This document shows positions 1 through 5,267 of a stretch of 5,267 bases of DNA, piece by piece. Under the pieces are notes generated by a model that saw only the letters and a program-made list of their open reading frames with translations, was not told the DNA's origin and did no database searches. Position 1 is the stretch's first letter, and each line of letters starts with the position of its first letter. Origin of the DNA: Dehalococcoidia bacterium (lineage in GTDB: Bacteria > Chloroflexota > Dehalococcoidia > SZUA-161); NCBI GenBank assembly GCA_020344295.1, contig CP070819.1, forward strand, positions 1,243,922 through 1,249,188, read 5' to 3'. Position numbers and translations under genes: made by a program.

Positions 1-57
1 CCCGATGAGAAGTGTGATCACGAGCGTTGTAAGCAGTATGCAAAGTACCTTCTTCAA
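1..57 (-). CDS. N-terminal fragment of an exported or membrane-anchored protein, cut by the window edge
   Basis: Reading leftward from a TTG at 57-55, the frame gives MKKVLCILLTTLVITLLIG and stays open to the window edge. Two lysines followed by an unbroken hydrophobic run is the layout of a Sec signal peptide or an N-terminal membrane anchor. No lipobox or cleavage site is visible before the sequence ends. I prefer the TTG start because a Shine-Dalgarno (AAAGGA, plus-strand 65-70) lies 7 nt upstream of it. An in-frame ATG at 81-79 would add eight residues (MLLRKDNS), but its nearest purine-rich stretch is about 17 nt away. The gene is divergent from ffh and has its own candidate promoter at 109-138. 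The function cannot be stated because the mature protein lies outside the window. That this is a real gene rests on the start signals and the hydrophobic N-terminus. Confidence 0.6.
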   Translation of the reverse strand, partial: MKKVLCILLTTLVITLLIG

Positions 58-64
58 CGAATTG

Positions 65-70
65 TCCTTT
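65..70 (-). promoter_or_regulatory. Ribosome binding site deciding the TTG start of the leftward gene
   Basis: The plus strand reads TCCTTT here, which is AAAGGA on the minus strand, 7 nt before the TTG at 57-55. This is the best Shine-Dalgarno upstream of the hydrophobic N-terminus, and it favours TTG over the ATG at 81-79. Confidence 0.5.
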
Positions 71-108
71 CTTAACAACATTTTAGTATCAGTTTATTTC
101 CTTTTTCG

Positions 109-138
109 AGTCTAGCATTCACACCTAACGTCTGTCAA
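109..138 (-). promoter_or_regulatory. Candidate sigma70-type promoter for the leftward gene
   Basis: On the minus strand a perfect -35 hexamer TTGACA (plus-strand 138-133) is followed 18 nt later by TAGACT (114-109), which matches four of six bases of the TATAAT consensus. Transcription would start near position 103, giving a leader of about 45 nt before the TTG start. The assignment is by consensus and position only. Confidence 0.45.
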
Positions 139-167
139 CAGAGCAGGTAATACATCCTTGAGCAAGC

Positions 168-196
168 TTGACCCCTATGTTGGCCCAAGATAGAAT
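168..196 (+). promoter_or_regulatory. Candidate sigma70-type promoter of the ffh cluster
   Basis: TTGACC (168-173) and TAGAAT (191-196) each match five of six bases of the sigma70 consensus hexamers and are separated by the optimal 17 nt. The predicted transcription start is near 203, so the leader before the ffh ATG would be only about 11 nt and would begin almost at the Shine-Dalgarno. The -35 overlaps an 8-bp palindrome CAAGCTTG (163-170). This is the only good promoter seen ahead of the three rightward genes. Confidence 0.6.
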
Positions 197-213
197 AACT
201 TTAGAGGGAAAAC

Positions 214-1533
214 ATGTTTGAGACTCTTTCTGATAAGCTCAGCAATGTTTTCAGAAGGCTGTCAAATAAAGGTAAGTTGACTGAGCAGGATGTCGATGAC
301 GCGCTGAGGGAAGTAAGATTAGCTTTGCTGGAAGCGGATGTCAACTTCAAAGTCGTCAAGGACTTCGTGGCCAGAGCCAAGGAGCGCGCTATAGGTGCCG
401 AGGTGCTGGAGAGCCTTGCCCCCGCACACCAGGTGGTGAAGATAGTCAACGATGAACTGGTGGCAATTTTGGGTGGCGGTCAGCAGAAATTGCTACACGC
501 GGCACAGCCTCCAACTGTGATACTAATGGTGGGACTTCAGGGTGCAGGTAAAACCACAACGACGGGCAAGCTGGCGTTGCACTTGAGGAAGAGCGGTCAA
601 CGTTTGCTCATGGTGGCTGCCGATCCCTACCGTCCCGCGGCTAAGGAACAGCTCGAAATTCTGGGGAAGCAGCTTGATATCCCGGTCTATGGTGAGGGCG
701 GTTCGACGGCCGCGATCTGCTCAGGCGCGATGAAACAGGCAAAGGAGGTAGCGGCGAGCACCGTAATCGTCGATACAGCGGGCCGGCTTCACGTAGATGA
801 TGAACTGATGAAAGAGCTCAGGGAGGTTGGCCAGAAGCTGAATCCCACTGAGGTACTGTTGGTGGCGGATGCTATGACCGGTCAGGAGGCAGTGAGAATC
901 GCCGAGGAATTTAACTCCGCCGTAGGCCTGACCGGCGTGATTCTAAGCAAGATGGATGGTGATGCCCGCGGTGGGGCTGCACTATCGATCACCACGGTTT
1001 CGGGGGTGCCTATTAAATATGTCGGCATCGGCGAAAAACTGGACGCTCTCGAGCCCTTTTACCCCGACCGAATGGCCTCTCGTATTCTAGGCATGGGTGA
1101 TATCCTGACCTTTGTTGAGAAAACAGAGGCGGCAACTGATGAGAAGAAAAGGCAAGAGCTTGAGCGTAAGGTACGCCGGGGCACCTTCGATCTTGAGGAT
1201 TTCCTGGAGCAACTGCATCAGATAAAGAACATGGGGCCTATCAGCCAATTAATTGATATGCTGCCAGGGGCGTCCGGGCTTACCCGTAATCTGCCCCAGG
1301 GAGCAGATGAGAAACAACTGAAGAAGGTGGAAGCCATAATCTTTTCTATGACTCCTTATGAGCGGCAGAATCCGAACATAATCGACGGCAGCAGGAGGAG
1401 GCGCATCGCCACGGGTAGCGGAACAACCCCCCAGGATGTCAATCAGTTGCTGAACCAGCACCGGCAAATACAGAAGGTGATGAAGCAGATAGGAAGGGGG
1501 AGGAAGATCACCTCCTTATTCGGATTGAGGTGA
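214..1533 (+). CDS. ffh: Signal recognition particle protein Ffh (SRP54 GTPase)
   Basis: Ffh binds SRP RNA and the signal sequences of nascent chains, and delivers ribosomes to the receptor FtsY at the membrane in a GTP-dependent cycle. The 439-residue product has the family's normal length and order. The helical N domain spans about residues 1-85 and contains the ALLEADVN motif (37-44). The G domain spans about 100-295, with the P-loop GLQGAGKT (107-114), DPYRPAA (137-143), DTAGR (187-191), SKMDGDARGG (245-254) and the closing GIGEKLDALEPF. The methionine-rich M domain spans about 300-439, with the SRP-RNA-binding SRRRRIATGSGT segment (393-404). The G4 motif reads SKMD where TKxD is common, a conservative change. 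The ATG is preceded by GAGGG (204-208) at 5 nt. The gene ends in TGA, 7 nt before the radical SAM gene. The sequence resembles Dehalococcoidia-type Ffh, as judged from memory. The identification is secure. Confidence 0.98.
   Translation: MFETLSDKLSNVFRRLSNKGKLTEQDVDDALREVRLALLEADVNFKVVKDFVARAKERAIGAEVLESLAPAHQVVKIVNDELVAILGGGQQKLLHAAQPPTVILMVGLQGAGKTTTTGKLALHLRKSGQRLLMVAADPYRPAAKEQLEILGKQLDIPVYGEGGSTAAICSGAMKQAKEVAASTVIVDTAGRLHVDDELMKELREVGQKLNPTEVLLVADAMTGQEAVRIAEEFNSAVGLTGVILSKMDGDARGGAALSITTVSGVPIKYVGIGEKLDALEPFYPDRMASRILGMGDILTFVEKTEAATDEKKRQELERKVRRGTFDLEDFLEQLHQIKNMGPISQLIDMLPGASGLTRNLPQGADEKQLKKVEAIIFSMTPYERQNPNIIDGSRRRRIATGSGTTPQDVNQLLNQHRQIQKVMKQIGRGRKITSLFGLR
1527..1533 (+). promoter_or_regulatory. 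Ribosome binding site of the radical SAM gene, overlapping the ffh stop
   Basis: GAGGTGA, a seven-base match to the extended Shine-Dalgarno sequence, lies over the last codons and the TGA stop of ffh, 7 nt before the ATG at 1541. This placement fixes the start and suggests translational coupling of the two genes. Confidence 0.65.
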
Positions 1534-1540
1534 AGGCTAA

Positions 1541-2677
1541 ATGACAAACGAAAGATCAAGTAATCATAATGGAACCGTAGCTGTGGATATAGCGAAACTT
1601 AGAGATTGTTCTTTCGAGGTAGGCCCGATAAGGCCACCCAGCGAAGGGGGGAGCCATTCCCTGCTGATCAGGGCAACACGGAACTGCTCCTGGAACAGGT
1701 GTAAGTTTTGCTACGGCATGATATACAACCGCGAAAAGTTCCAGCTACGAAGTGTTGACGAGATCAAGAGTGACATCGACACTGTTAAGGCGATGGCCGA
1801 TGAAATCAAGGCGGTGTCGTGGAAGCTCGGATACGGCGGCGTTGTGAACTCGGAGGTGGGGACTGCTATCGTGCGCAGCGATCCCGGTCTTAATTCCAAT
1901 CACTGCTTCGTCATGGTATTCAACTGGCTGTATTTCGGCGCCAAGACTGTCTTTCTGCAGGATGCCAATACGCTCATCATGCCTACAGACCAGCTGGTGG
2001 AGGTTCTGAAGTATCTGAAGTCTACTTTCCCCACAATAGAGCGCATCACCTCGTATGCCCGGGCGAAGACGGTCGCTAAGAAGTCACTGGATGAATTGAA
2101 GGAATTGAAGCAAGCCGGCCTTTCGCGCATCCATATAGGACTCGAAACCGGTGATGATGAGCTACTCCGGTATGTCGATAAAGGGGTAACCGCCGCTGAG
2201 CATATCGAGGCGGGGAAGAAGGCTATCGAAGCGGGCTTCGAGCTATCGGAGTACGTGATGACCGATCTGGGCGGCAGGGGCATGTCGGAACAACATGCGA
2301 AGAACACCGCCAGGGTACTGAATGAGATAAATCCACATTTTGTTCGGATGAGGCCTGTCATGCTCGGGCCGGGGCTGCCGCTTTACCAGGATTATGAGAA
2401 TGGGACCCTGGTGCTCTCATCACCACACGAGCGCCTCCAGGAAGTGAAGACATTGATCGAGAATCTGAATATTACGGGAAGAGTGTGTTTCGACCATTTC
2501 CTCAACGCCTGGTACCGGGACGGTAACCGCAGGCAAACGCTTTTTAAACAGGACTACAACGGCTACAAGTTCCCCGAAGAGAAAGAAAGTGTGCTGGCGC
2601 ACATTGAAGAAGGTTTGAAGGCGGATGAATCAACACATATTCACGTTAAAGAGATGCTTGGGATGAGGCACCTTTAG
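1541..2677 (+). CDS. Radical SAM protein of unknown substrate
   Basis: The 378-residue product has an N-terminal iron-sulfur motif NCSWNRCKFCYG, with cysteines C49, C54 and C57. The spacing is CX4CX2C rather than the textbook CX3CX2C. These cysteines should hold a [4Fe-4S] cluster that cleaves S-adenosylmethionine to a 5'-deoxyadenosyl radical. A typical radical SAM barrel follows: FLQDANTL (138-145), RITSYARAKT (168-177), and HIGLETGDDELLRYVDKGVT (198-217), a conserved strand-turn segment seen in HemN/MiaB-like proteins. No B12-binding, TRAM or extra Fe-S domain is visible, and the C-terminal part beyond about 290 has no recognised domain. Related proteins in anaerobes are usually annotated only as radical SAM, sometimes as coproporphyrinogen oxidase-like, and no substrate can be assigned here. 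It lies 7 nt after ffh, ends in TAG, and shares its reading frame with acs 33 nt downstream. The radical SAM call is firm. Confidence 0.92.
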   Translation: MTNERSSNHNGTVAVDIAKLRDCSFEVGPIRPPSEGGSHSLLIRATRNCSWNRCKFCYGMIYNREKFQLRSVDEIKSDIDTVKAMADEIKAVSWKLGYGGVVNSEVGTAIVRSDPGLNSNHCFVMVFNWLYFGAKTVFLQDANTLIMPTDQLVEVLKYLKSTFPTIERITSYARAKTVAKKSLDELKELKQAGLSRIHIGLETGDDELLRYVDKGVTAAEHIEAGKKAIEAGFELSEYVMTDLGGRGMSEQHAKNTARVLNEINPHFVRMRPVMLGPGLPLYQDYENGTLVLSSPHERLQEVKTLIENLNITGRVCFDHFLNAWYRDGNRRQTLFKQDYNGYKFPEEKESVLAHIEEGLKADESTHIHVKEMLGMRHL

Positions 2678-2695
2678 ATATCGGGGAACGGAAAG

Positions 2696-2702
2696 AAGGA
2701 GG
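2696..2702 (+). promoter_or_regulatory. Ribosome binding site deciding the GTG start of acs
   Basis: AAGGAGG is a full Shine-Dalgarno core placed 8 nt before the GTG at 2711. It supports independent initiation of acs, although the frame is continuous with the radical SAM gene apart from that gene's TAG stop at 2675-2677. Confidence 0.8.
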
Positions 2703-2710
2703 CTAAGGAC

Positions 2711-4651
2711 GTGAGTGAAGACAAGGGAGCAGACGGCGCCAGTTCTCTACCCACTGGTTCGCGTTTATGGCCCTCCAAGCGGTATGCCGAAATGCACCTT
2801 CGGTCGCTGCAGGACCCCGAGAGGTTCTGGGCCGAGGAAGCGCGAAAGCTGGACTGGTACAAGACCTGGGATCGTGTCCTAGACTGGGATCCCCCTTATG
2901 CCCGATGGTTCGTTGGCGGTATGCTCAATGCCAGCTACCAGTGCGTAGACCGCCATGTGACGTCGTGGCGGAGGAGCAAGGTCGCGATATACTGGGAAGG
3001 AGAGAACGGGGAGACCCGGGTGCTGAGCTATTCCACCCTGTTCCGTGAAGTCAACCGCTACGCTTCTGTGCTTAAGAAGCTCGGCGTCAAGAAAGGCGAC
3101 CGGGTCGCCCTCTACCTCCCCATGGTCCCCGATCTCCCGATATTCATGCTGGCCTGTGCTCGAATCGGAGCTGTCCATACGGTTATATTTTCGGGCTTCA
3201 GTGCCAAGGCGATCGCCGACAGGGTTAATGACATCCAGGCGAAAATACTGGTGACATCGGACGGGTCATATCGCCGCGGTAAAATCCTGGCACTCAAAGA
3301 GATAACCGATGATGCGGTTCAGATGTCCGCATCGATAGAGAAGACAGTTGTTATCAGGAGGGCAGGCGAAAGTGTACCCATGACGCCGGGAAGGGACTTC
3401 TGGCTTTCCGACCTGCTGGGTGAGGCGGAAAGGGTAGTCCCGGCGGAGCCTGTTGAATCCACACACCCCCTGTATATTCTGTACACCTAGGGCACTACCG
3501 GAAAGCCGAAAGGAATAGTACACGGCACGGGAGGCTACATTACCTATAACCATTCTGCATACAAGTGGGTTTTCGATATTAAGGAGGAATCGGTCTACTG
3601 GTGCACCGCCGATGTGGGCTGGGTGACCGGACACAGCTCAATCGTCTATGGTCCTCTTTCGCATGCTGCGGCTATTGTTCTATACGAGGGGGCTCCCGAT
3701 TACCCTACGGTCGAGCGGTGGTGGGACATCATCGAGAAATACGGTGTCAGTATCTTCTATACCTCGCCTACGGCGATACGCATGTTTATGCGCCACGGCG
3801 AGGACCATCTGTTGAAGCACGACTTTTCCAGCCTGGAGCTTCTGGGCAGTGTCGGCGAGCCGATAAACCCCGAGGCCTGGCAGTGGTATTACAAGAACAT
3901 AGGGCAGGAGAGGTGCCCCATCGTCGATACCTGGTGGCAGACGGAGACAGGCGGCACGATGCTGTCTCCAACGCCGGGGATAGAGCCTATACCGCTCAAG
4001 CCTGGCTCGGCAACATTCCCGCTGCCGGGGATAGACGCGGCTATATTAGATACCGATGGGAATGAAGCTCCACTTGGAACTACCGGGTATTTAATTATAA
4101 GGAAACCGTGGCCCGGTATGCTGCTGGATGTATATGGTGATCCCCAGCGTTACAAGGATTCGTACTGGTCACGATTTCCCGGTGCCTACTACACCGGCGA
4201 CTTCGCCATGCGCGATGAGGACGGCTATTTCTGGCTGCTGGGCAGGGCCGACGAGGTGCTGAAAGTGGCGGGACACCGCATCGGAACGGCGGAGCTTGAG
4301 GACGCGGTAGTGGACCATCCTGCCGTAACCGAGGCTGCAGTGGCCAGCAAACCCGACGAGGTGAAGGGTGAGGCTATAGTGCTGTTCGTGACACTCAAGC
4401 AAGGGATTACGCCTTCCGAGGGCCTGAAGAAGGAGATCGGTACGCATCTTCGTGAGGTGATAGGGCCTATCGCCACACCAGATGAGGTTAACTTCGTTGA
4501 CGCTCTGCCCAAGACCAGGAGCGGCAAGATCATGCGCCGCGTGCTTAAAGCGGTGGCCACCGGTCAGAGCCTGGGCGACCTCACTACTCTCGAAAACGAG
4601 GCCTCGGTGGAGGAGATAAAAAAGGCCTACGAGGGACTTAAGCAGGAGTAA
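2711..4651 (+). CDS. acs: Acetyl-CoA synthetase (AMP-forming), full-length frame interrupted by one in-frame amber codon
   Basis: Acs converts acetate, ATP and CoA to acetyl-CoA, AMP and pyrophosphate through an acetyl-adenylate. The frame spans 646 codons from GTG to TAA, the usual family length of about 650. Domains in order are an ACS_N region (about 27-83), the large adenylate-forming domain, and the C-terminal domain from about 500. Visible motifs are YWEG (94-97), [10 protein letters not shown] (147-156), GTTGKPKG (261-268), the acetate-pocket and adenine region [10 protein letters not shown] (406-415), YYTGD (493-497), [13 protein letters not shown] (511-523), and PKTRSGK ending in the catalytic, acetylatable lysine K606. 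Codon 260 is TAG (3488-3490) where the A3 motif normally has serine. Read literally, the gene gives a 259-residue piece (2711-3490) lacking the catalytic core, plus an open frame usable from a GTG at 3614 that has no properly spaced Shine-Dalgarno. Nothing else is broken. It is a recent pseudogene, a sequence error, or a gene expressed by UAG suppression. The family identity is certain; whether it works is not. Confidence 0.93.
3488..3490 (+). other. In-frame amber codon at the conserved A3-motif serine of acs
   Basis: The frame reads [15 protein letters not shown], where the family consensus is YTSG[ST]TGKPKG, so TAG stands exactly in place of serine. The frame is the same before and after. 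A single C-to-A change from TCG would produce it, and no other serine codon becomes TAG in one substitution. No strong hairpin follows the codon; the best nearby pairing is a 3-bp CGG/CCG stem at 3499-3508. Whether it is read as stop or as an amino acid cannot be told from this window. Confidence 0.95.
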
Positions 4652-4653
4652 AT

Positions 4654-4669
4654 CTCACCTGGCAGTGAG
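4654..4669. terminator. Weak hairpin between convergent acs and DUF3786-like genes
   Basis: CTCAC (4654-4658) can pair with GTGAG (4665-4669) around a 6-nt loop in the 48-nt convergent gap. The stem is only 5 bp. On the plus strand it is followed by a pyrimidine-rich stretch (TTTCTCTATT, 4681-4690) rather than an immediate T-tract. Its position suits a bidirectional terminator, but the structure is poor. Confidence 0.2.
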
Positions 4670-4699
4670 CCATTGTACCATTTCTCTATTAGGCTGCAG

Positions 4700-5267
4700 C
4701 TATCGTTGCCCGTGGCTTAAGGAGATCTTCTCAAACATCCTCACTAGACCGGCGATCAGGGCATAGATGGACTCGATGTTGAGGTTCTCCTCCGCCGTCG
4801 TGTCATAGAATATAGCCAGACTGGATTCCAGACCGTCCTCCGGCCCCGAGTAACATATAAGGATCGGCAATTTGGGCAGGGGATACAGAACGATGGTGAT
4901 ATTTGCGGGGTAATGGTAGTCGATCCGTTTTCCACTGAATACATGCAGCATATCGTCGAACAGCTCGGTATAGGTATCCGCGACCTTCTTCAGGGGATTC
5001 TCGCACCTCTGGTTATAGAGAGGATACCAGTCCTTCCCGCTCTTCAGCTCCCGGAACGTAACCCATTCGCCTGTCGGAGGCGTTCCCGCGCTGTACATTA
5101 TATAGAGGAATACCGGTATCGCTATCCAGGGGTGGACGTGGATATCGGTGAATATGTTCCCCTGGGAATCGACGCTGAAGTTCTTGCCGAGGCACTGGAC
5201 CGTCAGCCTGCCGTCGTGGTATTCCGCCCCTAGCCGCTGGGCTGCTGCGGAGAGGTCTATCTCGCCG
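4700..5267 (-). CDS. DUF3786-like protein, N-terminus cut by the window edge
   Basis: The minus-strand frame is open from the right edge to a TAG at 4702-4700, giving 188 visible codons. In order it shows an AAAQRLGAEYHDGRL segment, VQCLGKNFSVDSQGNI, a helix around HPWIAIPVFLYIMYSAGTP, then TGEWVTFRELKSG. A C-terminal half follows with LPKLPILICYSGPEDG and LAIFYDTTAEENLNIESIYA. This run, including the G-x-P-x-TGEW-x-x-FREL-x-x-G core, is the pattern I recall for DUF3786, a family of roughly 200 residues of unknown function common in anaerobes, some members annotated as putative Fe-S cluster proteins. Only one cysteine pair of note (C in VQCLG and C in NQRCEN) and one later cysteine are visible, with no CxxC motif in this part. 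An ATG at 5098 is internal: homology-like sequence continues upstream of it, so the true start lies beyond the window, probably by 20-30 residues. The gene converges on acs. The frame is confident, the family call moderately so. Confidence 0.8.
   Translation of the reverse strand, partial: GEIDLSAAAQRLGAEYHDGRLTVQCLGKNFSVDSQGNIFTDIHVHPWIAIPVFLYIMYSAGTPPTGEWVTFRELKSGKDWYPLYNQRCENPLKKVADTYTELFDDMLHVFSGKRIDYHYPANITIVLYPLPKLPILICYSGPEDGLESSLAIFYDTTAEENLNIESIYALIAGLVRMFEKISLSHGQR

Noticed and set aside
1900..2361. A 153-codon minus-strand open frame opposite the radical SAM gene.
   Set aside because: It is serine-rich, low-complexity antisense translation of a well-conserved gene, with no start signals or recognisable domain.
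3491..3530. A possible recoding stem-loop (such as a pyrrolysine insertion element) just after the TAG.
   Set aside because: By eye only a 3-bp CGG/CCG stem with a 4-nt loop is found at 3499-3508, and the sequence is explained by conserved protein coding.
3581..3614. An AAGGAGG (3581-3587) inside acs that might restart translation after the amber codon.
   Set aside because: It encodes ordinary conserved Lys-Glu-Glu sequence. The next in-frame start, GTG at 3614, is 26 nt away, too far for a Shine-Dalgarno. The nearer GTG at 3601 is in another frame and opens only a shadow frame. A split two-protein Acs divided inside the A3 motif is also not a known arrangement.
3601..4065. A 154-codon plus-strand open frame inside acs.
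   Set aside because: It lies in the wrong frame over strongly conserved Acs sequence, and its translation resembles no protein family. It is a shadow.
4700..5098. Taking the ATG at 5098 as the start of the DUF3786-like gene.
   Set aside because: The frame stays open to the window edge, and family-like sequence (GAEYHDGRL, FSVDSQGNI, HPW) lies upstream of it, so the ATG is internal.
4913..5233. A 106-codon plus-strand open frame at the right end.
   Set aside because: It overlaps the minus-strand DUF3786-like frame, which has family-like motifs throughout, and no comparable motif is seen in the plus-strand translation.

Overview
The window carries a compact plus-strand gene cluster: ffh (the SRP GTPase), an uncharacterised radical SAM gene, and acs (AMP-forming acetyl-CoA synthetase). 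It is flanked by two partial minus-strand genes, an exported or membrane-anchored protein at the left edge and a DUF3786-type protein at the right edge. Base composition looks moderate. The Ffh sequence, the radical SAM family and the DUF3786-like gene together suggest a strictly anaerobic bacterium, most probably Chloroflexota of the Dehalococcoidia type. That placement is inferred from remembered family resemblance, not from a search.

Layout. Positions 1-57 (or 1-81) hold the start of a leftward gene whose N-terminus is a classic signal or anchor segment. Positions 82-213 form a divergent promoter region, with a good sigma70-type promoter in each direction. ffh (214-1533) is followed after only 7 nt by the radical SAM gene (1541-2677). 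Acs follows 33 nt later with a strong Shine-Dalgarno and a GTG start (2711-4651). Acs converges on the DUF3786-like gene (stop at 4700, running off the right edge) across a 48-nt gap that holds only a weak hairpin. No gene-free stretch exceeds 300 bases.

The most notable feature is a single in-frame amber codon (TAG, 3488-3490) in acs. It falls exactly on the conserved serine of the ATP-binding A3 (P-loop) motif, so the protein reads [16 protein letters not shown]. All of the remaining roughly 645 codons, including every other signature motif, are in frame and well conserved. It could be a sequencing or assembly error, a very recent nonsense mutation, or a suppressed or recoded UAG. TAG also ends the radical SAM gene and the DUF3786-like gene, which argues against wholesale reassignment of TAG.

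How the genes work together: Ffh serves membrane protein targeting, Acs would activate acetate to acetyl-CoA, and the radical SAM protein is of unknown function. The close spacing suggests one transcript from the ffh promoter, but no shared pathway is evident.
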